A DNA stretch of 64,000 bases from Tetrapyrgos nigripes. Its lineage: Eukaryota; Basidiomycota; Agaricomycetes; Agaricales; Campanellaceae. The stretch lies in assembly GCA_013368315.1 (NCBI GenBank), contig JAACJM010000021.1, forward strand, positions 62,001 to 126,000, given 5' to 3'. The position numbers were made by a program, and so were the translations under genes. This document shows, piece after piece, positions 19,548-30,036 of the stretch. The notes under the pieces are model-generated. The model was given only the letters and a program-made list of their open reading frames with translations. It ran no database searches and had not been told where the DNA came from. Position 1 is the first letter of the stretch. The number at the start of each line of letters is the position of its first letter.

Positions 19548-21424
19548 ATGTCCAGCTCGCAAGATTGCTCTCAATCCGTTCAAAATAGTGATCCTTGCTT
19601 CTACTGTTTGCCTTACCATTCCAAATCCTATACATATCCGAACGATTTGATCCACGTCAATCAACTCGTTACCAAGATCTCTTCAGTTGACGCAGAACTA
19701 GAACGCGTCCAAAACCTCCTTCACTCTTTGCAGCTTCGGCGTGCACACCTATCCTCGCACCTAAACACGGCAAGATCTCTTATCAGTAGACCTGTTACTA
19801 GGTCCCTCTGAATATCGAGATCGAAAGCGGAGCTATCCTCGACAGAGAGAAAAGCTCCGCTTTAGATCAACTCTTCGATATACAGAAGGGACTGTCACAG
19901 GCCTATCTTATCAGTAGGCTTCCTAACGAAGTCCTGGAGGTGGTCTTCAGCATCTTATGCTGTGAGGATGACGCAGACGAACTTGGAGAGTTTTGTCTCA
20001 ATCTTCATCCAGGCCGTCATCCTACTTGGGTCCTGAGCCATGTATGCTCACTCTGGCGCAATATCACCATGTCTCTTCCGAAATTATGGTCTAGGATGGA
20101 GATCCAGGTTGAGAAAGTAACTGACGTGTCATATGAAGGGATACGCTGCATGGAATATTTCTCGAAGCTGTTTTTGCAGCGCTCCGGTGATGCCCATCTT
20201 GACTTGGTCCTTGCGTTTCCGTCTAGGAACACAGAAAAAGGATACTATGGAAATGGATATGTCAAGATGAATGCTTCAATGCTGAAGCCCATCATCGGGG
20301 TGTTCTATTCCCAGTCGCAGAGATGGCAACATTTTTCACTCTCTGCCTACGACTCCTTCTTTCATCCCAACCCTCTCCTTCCTTGGGTTGAAAGTCTTCC
20401 CAGCATCATGTCTATGAAGTTTGATGCCATCGACAACACATACGATCCATGGAACGGATATAGACCTCTCCCAATTTTTAAACGTTTATCCGCCCCTTCT
20501 CTTCGCACATTAACATTGGGAGGACTTGCGTCGGGTTGGCTGGTCGATGCGCCTCGCGATATCCCAGCAAGTCCATTTGAGTGCCTTCAGTCACTCGTCA
20601 TTTCCCCTGACTGCTTACCTGGCACGGCATTGCTTCGCCTAGCGTCTGTATCCACGAGCGTAACACTTGAAAACTTCAACGATTGCGAGTACCCAGACTC
20701 AACCATTACATGTCTTGCAGGCGCACTTTGCGTCAACCCCTTCTTCACTGAAGGTACGGGTTTTCAGCTCGAGGAAATCCTCAGGTCAATCTCACTCCCA
20801 AATGTGACACGGTTCTCCTTCGGAGCAGGTGTGTCTACGGCTTCCCGGTATAAGTGGGATCCCGTGCAGCTTGTCCGATTTCCGACAGACCAATTCCTCT
20901 CTCTGCTTCATCGATGCAGCGCAGACCAGATCACTCATCTCACTATCAACCATTACTCTTTCGGTAACCCGGACATTGCTGTCATGATCCTGCCCCGTCT
21001 TCCATCGCTTACTCACTTGGAGGTCGACGAAAGTCCGAAGGACTGGGAATGTCACCCTTTTCAACAGCGCCCATTCAAACCTACTTTAACGAGTTCGTTC
21101 TTCGAGGCTCTCGTCATACATACACCCATATCCGATCATACGCTAGTCCCGCAGCTGCGCGAAGCATCGTTCTCATCGCAGCCCTTCCTGAATATGACCC
21201 AGAATATTGGTGAAGTGGTCGCTAACATGCTCGAGACGCGATGGAGAGGTGGACAATCTGGGCTTACTCGTGCCAAGTTCTCTGGTTTTCGAAGTCTCTT
21301 GGATATGGATGAGGGAAGTGCAGGGAGCATAATAAAAAGGTTGCGAGAGGAAGGTATGTCTCTGGAATTGGGGAGTTTCCTTGACCTGGGACGGTCTCTA
21401 GTAACACTGGTTCAGGCTATGTAG
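19548..21424 (+). pseudogene. F-box protein copy 1, broken by a MITE
   Basis: Homologous along its whole length to the intact copies at 23371 and 25439. The frame starts MSSSQDCSQSVQNSDPC with a Cys-containing N-terminus and the helical VDAELERVQNLLHSLQL, but runs into a stop at 19809 inside a 119-bp insertion placed just before the F-box (RLPNEVLE). Downstream, the LRR-like body stays open for about 490 codons to GRSLVTLVQAM but lacks an ATG at its beginning, since the usual Met reads Val (LEVVFSIL). The insertion plus its 9-bp duplication adds 128 nt, which shifts the frame. The product would lack the SKP1-binding F-box unless the insert were spliced out. Confidence 0.85.
19787..19905. mobile_element. 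119-bp hairpin MITE, Mutator-like by target duplication
   Basis: The two halves are imperfect inverted repeats: the left end tagacctgttac matches the reverse complement of the right end gtcacaggccta, and similarity continues through tatcga and aaagcggagct to the centre. It is flanked by identical 9-mers tcttatcag (19778-19786 and 19906-19914), present once in F-box copy 3 and, with one mismatch, once in copy 2. A 9-bp duplication fits the Mutator superfamily. It carries no coding capacity. Confidence 0.82.
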
Positions 21425-21660
21425 TGGTAGCCAGTGGTTATATCAATTGTTCGTCTATCATAGTTGTCCCTAATAAGTACACTGAGCAAGGGGTGCACCA
21501 AGGATGTTGTTAATAAATGGTTAGTTTTGTGAGGACATTCGAGATGATGGCCCTTGCTCCTAAATCGATTCATTTTTCAGGACCGGCTCTTTTGTCATTC
21601 TTTCGCATGATATCTTGTAAAGCTTTTTGGCGCTCTGGTTTCGTGGACGGTGGGAGCTTG

Positions 21661-21710
21661 TGTTACTGTCGCACTCCATATAAGGAGAAGTGACGTGACT
21701 GTAGTCTTAT
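21661..21710 (+). promoter_or_regulatory. Conserved F-box upstream element, displaced from copy 2
   Basis: Nearly identical to the element 20-65 bp upstream of copy 3 (25373-25421), but here followed by a 1643-bp insertion before the copy 2 ATG. Confidence 0.55.
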
Positions 21711-23353
21711 GAAGGAGATGTGGGCCACCACTCTGTGTGGCAATGACGAGGCCCAAAAGGAGTGAGCGCTGTCAACTGTTCGGTACTGGCTTCTAAGATT
21801 CCGAGGCAGAAATTAGTGGAGAAAATCATATATATATATTGATTAGCCATACGCGGAAGCCTCAGGTTGTAAGAACAAGTCCCTAAAGGGCCTCGTAACG
21901 TTGTAACCTTCATTGATGGTGAAGCTCCCAGTGAAAACAATGCCGGGCACGTCCGACGATGTCTGACCGTGTCCGGAAATAAGAGGGAAAACCGCTCCTG
22001 CCAATCATTTCAGAAAGAATCAGAAAAAAGTCGGAAAATTGCCATATACCAGATTTTTTCAGAAAGATTTCTGGCGGCATCCGGTCATTGCTGAGAAAGA
22101 TGCATCGTCGTTGGCACCAGAAATGGTCGGACAGGTCCGGATAGATCCAGAAGAAATCTGATTCTATTCCATTTCCTACTACTGTACATGCGAGTACTAT
22201 AACAAGCCTTCTGACTCCTGCCGAGTCCCGACCCCGACACATCCACCAAGTCAAATCATCCAAGTCCCCGAGCCCAAACACAAACGAACTGAAACAAATG
22301 ATTTAGCAACGCCGGACTGCAAGCAAACTGCAAGAGACCAGGGAAACATACCTTCGGTAACTGCGAGTACCTCGCCTTGCCACTAATGCGAACGATACTA
22401 AAGAGCATCCGCCTCGAGACCGTATTAACTACAAAACCAAAACTAAGTAGAGACACGCGTTGAGAGCAATAGACATACGTACCTCAAACTCAAATCGACA
22501 TGCATATACACTGCTTGCTGTGAGAAAAAAAGGCAGAGGGCAGAGAGGGGGATTTAAGACAATGATATGAGCGTCACTCAACATTATACACCTTGGAAGA
22601 CCCTGAAAGATCCTAACCCTTCTCGCTCAGAATGCAACATCTACTAGCTCATACACGCTACGGCGCTAAAGGCTTGCGAGCGGCCAGGGCACGAACATGC
22701 GTGTTTGCTGACGCGTCGACAAGGTCGTTATTTAATAATCAATATGAGGAAAGTGTTGAGCCAGCGGTCGTCTGAGTGGAGAGGTGCAAGAGGGCTGGTG
22801 AGGTGATAGAGTGAGGGGGAGGGAGGCGAGTGGGAGAAAGACGAGATAGAGAAAGGCGGGATAGAGAAAGACGGAGAAAGGGAGGAGAAGCGGGGAAGAT
22901 GATGGTGTTGGGGAGAGAGTTGTCTTGAGGCAAAAAAGTTTGGGGACGCGTCATTTACATTGGGGCAGCGTGACGTCGGTGATTCTGAACGTCGATAGGC
23001 AGCTGCAGGCTTGTGATTTTTCCAAGTCCGCGGGTAGGTCGTCGTTCAACAACGTTAACGTGTGTCCTCAAAGTTGTGCTAGATTCTGAGTGTTACCAGA
23101 AGTGTACAGAAAGTATCGGAAATATCCAGAAAAACTCGGAAAGACTCAGATCTCAAGCTTTCCTGTCGGAAATCGTCGGCGTCGTTTTTCACTGGGCCGG
23201 TACCGGTGAAGGATGATGCATCGATGATGGGCGTTAAATGGGCATTGCAGACCACGCGTTTCTGCGGCAACAGCCGGTACACCTATCGAGCACAGCCACA
23301 CTCGGGAACGTCAGATTATAAGAACGACGAGTCCCTTAAAAGGGCCTCGTAAT
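21711..23353. mobile_element. 1.64-kb insertion in the promoter of F-box copy 2, probably composite
   Basis: Copy 3 has gtagtcttat joined directly to a catctcaccc block before its ATG. In copy 2 these are separated by 1643 bp with no long ORF. Inside are two direct copies of a hairpin-like end (agtccctaaagggcctcgta near 21875 and gtcccttaaaagggcctcgt near 23335), an inverted partner gacgaggcccaaaagg near 21746, and a longer degenerate inverted pair around 21920-22150 and 22990-23220 (cccagtgaaaac against its reverse complement). This suggests nested non-autonomous DNA elements. A target duplication is not clear, so the family is unassigned. Confidence 0.6.
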
Positions 23354-23370
23354 CATTTCACCCGCCCACC

Positions 23371-25140
23371 ATGTCCAACTCGCAGGATTGCTCTCAAACC
23401 GTTCAAAATAGTGATCCTTGCTTCTACTGTTTGCCTTACCATTCCAAATCCTATACATATCCGAACGATTTGATCCACGTCAATCAACTCGTTACCGAGA
23501 TCTCTTCAGTTGACGCAGAACTAGAACGCGTCCAAAACCTCCTTCACTCTTTGCAGTTTCGGCGTGCACACCTGTCCTCGCACCTAAACACGGCAAGATC
23601 TCCTATCAGTAGGCTTCCTAACGAAGTCCTAGAGATGGTCTTCAGCATCTTATGCTGTGAGGATAACGCAGACGAACTTGGAGAGTTTTGTCTCAATCTT
23701 CATCCAGGCCGTCATCCTGCTTGGGTCCTGAGCCATGTATGCTCACTCTGGCGCAATATCACCATGTCTCTTCCGAAATTATGGTCTAGGATGGAGATCC
23801 AGGTTGAGAAAGTAACCGACGTGTTAGATGAAGGGATACGTTGCATGGAATATTTCTCGAAGCTGTTTTTGCAGCGCTCCGGTGATGCCCATCTTGACTT
23901 GGTCCTTGCGTTTCCGTCTAGGAACACAGAAAAAGGATACCATGTAGATGAATTTGAATACGTCAAGATGGATACTTCAATGCTAAAGCCCATCATCGGG
24001 CTGTTCTATTCCCAGTCGCAGAGATGGCGACATTTTTCACTCTCTGCCTACGACTCCTTCTTTCATCCCGGCCCTCTCCTTCCTTGGGTTGAAAGTCTTC
24101 CCAGCATCGTGTCTATGAAGTTTGATGCCATCCACAACACATGCGATCCATGGAACAGATATACACCTCTCCCAAATTTTAAACGTTTATCCGCCCCTTC
24201 TCTTCGCACATTAACATTGGGAAGACTTGCGTGGCGGGTCAATGCGCCTGATGATATCACAGCAGGTCCATTTGAGTGCCTTCAGTCACTCGTCATCTCC
24301 CCTGACTTCTTACCTGACTCGGCATTGCTTCGCCTAGCGTCTGAATCCACGACCGTATCGCTTGCAAACTTCAGTGACTGCAGCGATCCTATTGACTTCA
24401 AGCACCCAGACTCAACCATTACATGTCTTGCAAGCGCACTTTCCATTAACCCCATCTTCGCTCCAGGTATGGGTTTTCATCTCGGGGAAATCCTCAGGTC
24501 AATCACACTCCCAAATGTGACACGACTCTCCTTTGGAGCAGGCGTGTCTACGTCTTCTCGGTCTAAGTGGCGTCCTGTGCAGCCCGTCCGATTTCCGACA
24601 GACCAATTCCTCTCTCTGCTTCATCGATGCAGCGCAGACCAGATCACTCATCTCACTATCAACCATTACTCTTTCAGTAACCCGGACGTTGATCTTGTCA
24701 TGATCCTGTCCCGTCTTCCATCGCTTACTCACTTGGAGGTCGACGAAAGTCCGAAGGACTGGGAATGTCACCCTTTTCAACAGCGCCCATTCAAACCTAC
24801 TTTAACGAGTTCGTTCTTCGAGGCTCTCGTTATACATACACCCATATCCGATCATACGCTAGTCCCGCAGCTGCGCGAAGTATCGTTCTCATCGCAGCCC
24901 TTCCTGAATATGACCCAGAATATCGGTGATGTGGTCGCTAACATGCTCGAGACGCGATGGAGAGGTGGACAATCTGGGCTTACTCGTGCCAAGTTTTCTG
25001 GTTTCCGGAGTCTCTTGGATATGGATGAGGGAAGTGCAGGGAGCATAATAAAAAGGTTGCGAGAGGAAGGTATGTCTCTGGAATTGGGGAGTTTCCTTGA
25101 CCTGGGACGGTCTTTAGTAACACTGGTTCAGGCTATGTAG
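23371..25140 (+). CDS. F-box/LRR-like protein, copy 2, 589 aa, intact
   Basis: Single open frame starting MSNSQDCSQTVQNSDPC. Residues about 1-75 hold CFYCLPYH and a coiled-coil-like helix (VDAELERVQNLLHSLQF). The F-box-like motif is SRLPNEVLEMVFSILC at about residues 82-97, followed by LSHVCSLWRNITMSLPKLW, typical of basidiomycete F-box proteins. The rest is irregular leucine-rich repeat (SLRTLTLGRL, RLPSLTHLEVDE) ending in LREEGMSLELGSF. Such proteins are expected to bind SKP1 through the F-box and present a substrate to a cullin ubiquitin ligase through the repeats; the target is unknown. It differs from copies 1 and 3 mainly in the repeat region. Its conserved promoter lies 1.64 kb away, so expression may be altered. 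Confidence 0.85.
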   Translation: MSNSQDCSQTVQNSDPCFYCLPYHSKSYTYPNDLIHVNQLVTEISSVDAELERVQNLLHSLQFRRAHLSSHLNTARSPISRLPNEVLEMVFSILCCEDNADELGEFCLNLHPGRHPAWVLSHVCSLWRNITMSLPKLWSRMEIQVEKVTDVLDEGIRCMEYFSKLFLQRSGDAHLDLVLAFPSRNTEKGYHVDEFEYVKMDTSMLKPIIGLFYSQSQRWRHFSLSAYDSFFHPGPLLPWVESLPSIVSMKFDAIHNTCDPWNRYTPLPNFKRLSAPSLRTLTLGRLAWRVNAPDDITAGPFECLQSLVISPDFLPDSALLRLASESTTVSLANFSDCSDPIDFKHPDSTITCLASALSINPIFAPGMGFHLGEILRSITLPNVTRLSFGAGVSTSSRSKWRPVQPVRFPTDQFLSLLHRCSADQITHLTINHYSFSNPDVDLVMILSRLPSLTHLEVDESPKDWECHPFQQRPFKPTLTSSFFEALVIHTPISDHTLVPQLREVSFSSQPFLNMTQNIGDVVANMLETRWRGGQSGLTRAKFSGFRSLLDMDEGSAGSIIKRLREEGMSLELGSFLDLGRSLVTLVQAM

Positions 25141-25372
25141 TGGTAGCCAGAGGTTATATCAATTGTTCATCTATTATAGTTGTCCCTAATACACTGAGCA
25201 AGGGGTGCACCAAGGATGTTGTTAATAAATGGTTAGTTTTGTGAGGACATTCGAGATGATGGCCCTTGCTCCTAAATCGATTCATTTTCAGGACCGGTTC
25301 TTTTGTCATTCTTTCGCATGATATCTTGTAAACCTTTTTGGCGCTCTGGTTTCGTGGACGGTGGCAGCTTGT

Positions 25373-25421
25373 GTTACTGTCGCACTCCATATAAGGAGAA
25401 GTGACGTGACTGTAGTCTTAT
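25373..25421 (+). promoter_or_regulatory. Conserved upstream element of F-box copy 3
   Basis: Same block as at 19481 and 21661 (catataaggagaagtgacgtg), ending 17 bp before the ATG of an undisturbed copy. Confidence 0.55.
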
Positions 25422-25438
25422 CATCTCACCCGCCCACC

Positions 25439-27193
25439 ATGTCCAACTCGCAGGATTGCTCTCAATCCGTTCAAAATAGTGATCCTTGCTTCTACTGTTT
25501 GCCTTACCATTCCAAATCCTATACATATCCGAACGATTTGATCCACGTCAATCAACTCGTTACCGAGATCTCTTCAGTTGACGCAGAACTAGAACGCGTC
25601 CAAAACCTCCTTCACTCTTTGCAGCTTCGGCGTGCACACCTGTCCTCGCACCTAAACACGGCAAGATCTCTTATCAGTAGGCTTCCTAATGAAGTCCTGG
25701 AGATGGTCTTCAGCATCTTATGCTGTGAGGATAACGCAGACGAGCTTGGAGAGTTTTGTCTCAATCTTCATCCAGGCCGTCATCCTGCTTGGGTCCTGAG
25801 CCATGTATGCTCACTCTGGCGCAATATCACCATGTCTCTTCCGAAATTATGGTCTAGGATGGAGATCCAGGTTGAGAAAGTAACTGACGTGTCAGATGAA
25901 GAGATACGTTGCATGGAATATTTCTCGAAGCTGTTTTTGCAGCGCTCCGGTGATGCCCATCTTGACTTGATCCTTGCGTTTCCGTCTAGGAACACAGAAA
26001 ATGGATACGTCGAGATGGATACTTCAATGCTGAAGCCCCTCATCGGGCTGTTCTATTCCCAGTCGCAGAGATGGCGATATTTTTCACTCTCTGCCTACGA
26101 CTCCTTCTTTCATCCCAACCCTCTTCTTCCTTGGGTTGAAAGTCTTCCCAGCATCATGTCTATGAAGTTTGATGCCATCGCGGACACATACGATCTACGG
26201 AACGGATATAGACCTCTCCCAATTTTTAAACGTTTATCCGCCCCTTCTCTTCGCACCTTAACATTGGGAGGACTTGCGTCGGGTTGGCTGGTCGATGCAC
26301 CTCGCGATATCCCAGCAGGTCCATTTGAGTGCCTTCAGTCACTTGTCATTTCCCTTGACTGCTTTCCTGGCTCGGCATTGCTTCGCCTAGCGTCTGTATC
26401 CACGACCGTAACACTTGCAAACTTCGACGATTGCCGCGATCCTATCGACTTCGAGCACCCAGACTCGACCATTACATGTCTTGCAAGCGCACTTTGCGTC
26501 AACCCCATCTTCACTGAAAATACGGGTTTTCAGCTCGGGGAAATCCTCAGGTCAATCTCACTCCCAAATGTGACACGGTTCTCCTTCGGAGCAGGTGTGT
26601 CTACGGCTTCCCGGTCTGAGTGGGATCCTGTGCAGCTTGTCCGATTTCCGACAGACCAACTCCTCTCTCTGCTTCATCGGTGCAGCGCAGACCAGATCAC
26701 TCATCTCACCATCAACCATTACTCTTTCAGTGACTTGGACGTTGATCTTGTCATGATCCTGTCCCGTCTTCCATCGCTTACTCACTTGGAAGTCGACGAA
26801 AGTCCGAAGGACTGGGAAAGTGACCCTTTTCAAGAGCATCCGTTCAAACCCATTTTGACGAGGTCGTTCTTCGAGGCTCTCGTTATACATACACCCATAT
26901 CCGATCATACGCTAGTCCCGCAGCTGCGCGAAGCATCGTTCTCATCGCAACCCTTCCTGAATATGACCCAGAATATCGGTGAGGTGGTCGCTAATATGCT
27001 CGAGACGCGATGGAGAGGTGGACAATCTGGGCTTACTCGTGCCAAGTTTTCTGGTTTCCGGAGTCTCTTGGATATGGATGAGGCAAGCGCAGGGAGCATA
27101 ATAAAAAGGTTGCGAGAGGAAGGTATGTCTCTGGAATTGGGGAGTTTCCTTGACCTGGGACGGTCTCTGGTAACTCTAGTTCAGGCTATGTAG
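25439..27193 (+). CDS. F-box/LRR-like protein, copy 3, 584 aa, intact
   Basis: The start at 25439 (MSNSQDCSQSVQNSDPC) is chosen because it aligns with copies 1 and 2; the frame is open a little further upstream only by chance. Layout is as in copy 2: helical N-terminus, SRLPNEVLEMVFSILC F-box, then LRR-like body with FLSLLHRCSADQITH-like and LTHLEVDESPKDWE segments. The gap to copy 2 is only 298 bp and is nearly the same as the sequence downstream of copy 1, so the unit gene plus short spacer was duplicated in tandem. Differences are concentrated around residues 185-200 (an indel) and in the repeats, where substrate contact is expected. Confidence 0.87.
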   Translation: MSNSQDCSQSVQNSDPCFYCLPYHSKSYTYPNDLIHVNQLVTEISSVDAELERVQNLLHSLQLRRAHLSSHLNTARSLISRLPNEVLEMVFSILCCEDNADELGEFCLNLHPGRHPAWVLSHVCSLWRNITMSLPKLWSRMEIQVEKVTDVSDEEIRCMEYFSKLFLQRSGDAHLDLILAFPSRNTENGYVEMDTSMLKPLIGLFYSQSQRWRYFSLSAYDSFFHPNPLLPWVESLPSIMSMKFDAIADTYDLRNGYRPLPIFKRLSAPSLRTLTLGGLASGWLVDAPRDIPAGPFECLQSLVISLDCFPGSALLRLASVSTTVTLANFDDCRDPIDFEHPDSTITCLASALCVNPIFTENTGFQLGEILRSISLPNVTRFSFGAGVSTASRSEWDPVQLVRFPTDQLLSLLHRCSADQITHLTINHYSFSDLDVDLVMILSRLPSLTHLEVDESPKDWESDPFQEHPFKPILTRSFFEALVIHTPISDHTLVPQLREASFSSQPFLNMTQNIGEVVANMLETRWRGGQSGLTRAKFSGFRSLLDMDEASAGSIIKRLREEGMSLELGSFLDLGRSLVTLVQAM

Positions 27194-27543
27194 TGGTAGC
27201 CAGTCGTTATATCAAACGTTCATCTATCATAGTTGTGCCTACTTGGATTGTACTCTAGAGCGAGAACCGGTACGCCTTGCTGAAATTGTAACTGGTGCTA
27301 TACCCTATTGCCTCGGTAGAATGGATCCTAGGCCTTTCTCCGTCTCCGAGTAACCGTACTCCCACTAGTACGCATAATCAAAAAAGTATTATAAACATTG
27401 AGATACATAAGAGACAACTGACAAACATCGAAATCTCTGAACAGCATATATGCACATACATAGTGCCTTGAAGACAACCCCCAACGCGAAACAGCACTGG
27501 CGCAGAGCATTGGAACGTTGGAACGTCAACGTGGGCCCAGCGG

Positions 27544-29012
27544 TCAATCCACTGGTATCCGATGAATCTACATTGAAGTCGAGGTTGAGAAAGGGAAAGA
27601 GTTATTATCAGCATCAGCAGGAGCAGGAGCCCGTGGACATGGAGATATAGAGATTAAACATAAAAGATAAAGGTACAGATCAAAGAATAGAAGAAAGAAG
27701 AATGAAAGAAAGGATTCAAACAGAGGACACGAGAAAGAAATACTGTAATAACGAAAAAGAAAGAAAAAAAAATACTCACTGCCTCAGCTATCCCAACCCA
27801 CTCATTCAGCGCACCGAAATACTCATCTTTTCCCTCGTCTACCGGGATATCTGGGTGCCAGAGTATGAAGGAGGAAAAGGTGGAACTTGGTATAAGAGTC
27901 TTAGTCTTGTTTTTTCCATCGCTCCAAGACGAAGACGGTTCGCCATCGTCACCATCCTCGTTATCTGGGGCCTGGGTCTCTTCCTCGTCGTCTTCCTCGA
28001 CGGTTTCCACATCAACGACGCTCGCGCGAGCAGTACTCCTAGTCGAACGACGCGTCGTTCTTTTCCCTTTACCCGTGTCTTCCACCTCCATATCCACTTC
28101 TACTTCTTGCTTCACTTCGGCTTTTCCTTTCCCTGTCCTTTTACCCTTTCCACCGGGAGCAGCAGCACGACCCTTTCCCTTTTTGCTAGCCTGGACCTTT
28201 GCAGACATCTTCACCGTAGCCTGAGCTGCTTTGAGAGAAGTGTCATCTGAAGACCGAAGGACGACACCCATGTAACCTTTTGGGACGTCGACAGAGAGGC
28301 CTTGCATTATTCGGCCTCGGAAGGTCGATTTGAAGCGGGATTTCAGCGAGAGGAAGGAGGATGGGAGAGTGGTGGAATTTGTAGATGAGGACGAAGAGGA
28401 AGAGGGTACGATGATAGTGGAGGAACTTGAAGACGCTTCTACCTCTGTCTCTATTACTGCCATTGTCGAAGTAGAAGTGGTGGAGGTTATGGTAGACGTT
28501 GACGCAGTAGGTTGTAGAGCTAACGTTGTCTCTGAGGACGGGCCTACTATCCCAGAGTCAGCAACGGCAGCGCAAAGACACGCGAAAGACTCACTTTGGA
28601 CGTCTGCCTGGATGTCTTCTTCAGTTGACTGAGTCTGCTCTGAGACGTCCTGCATCTCTGCATCAACTCCAGGCGCGTCAGCAGGGATCTTGACGTCGGT
28701 CAGTTCCACAGATACGGTCTTCTCGTCAACTGTCTTTGTCGTCTGCTCTGACAGTGACACGTCAGAATTGGCATTTGCGCTTGCCGCGTCTTTCTCCTCT
28801 GCACTTCCTTCACCTCCTTCTCCCTCTGGCGTTTCTTTTTCAGGTGCACCGACGTTCTTTGCAGCTTCTACCACACTGAAAAACGTGGACATGGGAGCTG
28901 GACCGGTGTAATCAATGTGAAATGGCATAAGATTGGGTGTGCATTCTTTGAGAGGACCAGCAAGTGGTGCGCCGAGGATAGTATTGGCAAATGGCTGGTT
29001 TTTTGAGGACAT
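27544..29012 (-). CDS. RNH203: Ribonuclease H2 subunit C, 418 aa
   Basis: Exon 1 27780-29012 and a 24-nt exon 2 27544-27567, joined across a 212-nt intron, end the protein in IAEAIHRIPVD. Conserved blocks of the family are present in order: LMPFHIDYTGPAPMSTFF, FRGRIMQGLSVDVPKGY, LWHPDIPVDEGKDEY and EWVGIAEA. The protein is a non-catalytic subunit of the RNase H2 heterotrimer, which removes ribonucleotides from DNA and RNA:DNA hybrids in the nucleus. Usual length is about 150-200 aa. Here a Glu/Ser-rich insertion of about 190 residues and a basic/acidic linker (KKGKGRAAAPGGKGK, then EEDDEEETQ) roughly double it. A broken partial copy lies at 16735-17445. Confidence 0.85.
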
Positions 29013-30036
29013 GTTTCAAGCTGCCGAAGTAGCTCCTAGGATGACTTTTTGGAGGAATCTAGGTTTGAAATGACGCGTAGAAGGTGGTGGTTAAAGACAA
29101 GACGCGTTGACGCGTTGCTGTTTGTTGACTGGACCGGTTCCATGGACTGGTCCACGTGAACAATCCTCCTTTCGTTTCACCATCTTTGGTTCGGTATCTG
29201 GTCGTACGACTACACTTATATGTAATCCCGCACTTAGACTGGAGCTTTTCTTTTGAGCTATGTAGTACGTACTTCAATCAGTCATGTTCGCTTCAAACTG
29301 TCACTTACCCTTGCAGTTTGGTATACATCTGGGTGTTTGAATAAAACGCATACACTCCTTTCTCAGTGGTCCACCTGACCTCGTATTCAGAGGATTGAAA
29401 GGAGCCTCCTGGCCAGCCGATACACTGTGAAGGTGTGAAGGCCAATCTGGAGGACACTATCCATTATCATCGTTTCCTTGAGCGCTCTTTTGCCAGTAAT
29501 CTACCTGACCTCGTATTCAGAAGATTGAAAGGATCCTCCTGGCCAGCCGATACACCGTTGACATCAATCTGGAGGACACTCTTCATTATTATCGTTTCCC
29601 CGGGCGATGACGATAGGCTCTCCGATTCTCGCCTATCAGGACAAATCTTTTGTGCTTATCATTTCTTCTGTCTGAACCTGTTTTTCAAATGGATAACTAG
29701 GTTGAGCGGAAACGCCGCCTCATTCCCATATACACACTCCCAGGTCACGACTGCTATTGAATCAAATAGCAGCTACCTATCACGACCCTTGGCTGATAAA
29801 ATAACTATGAGAGATAAGTGAATTTGATCGCTGTTTGCTTCTATTCCACGTCTATTTAGTCCTAGATTCTCATAAGGACTCGGATAAAGACGGCGTGCTT
29901 CTGACTTTTGCTATCTTTTGGACTACCACTTACTTCCCGACGCTCGTACCTTGCCCATTCCACTCCTCTGAGTAACTCTCTGCACTAGTGTTTCAAGTCT
30001 TCCTTTGACAAGCAGCTTCAGGAGCAGATCAACAAT
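29013..30036. other. Divergent intergenic region with a tandem repeat
   Basis: Separates the RNase H2 subunit C gene and the permease, which point away from each other. It holds two diverged 130-bp repeats (separate entry) and otherwise only short ORFs without features. Confidence 0.5.
29354..29612. repeat. Two tandem copies of a 130-bp unit
   Basis: acctgacctcgtattcag at 29373 recurs at 29503. Both copies continue through gattgaaagga, cctcctggccagccgataca and aatctggaggacact to a tcgtttcc block. Confidence 0.85.
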
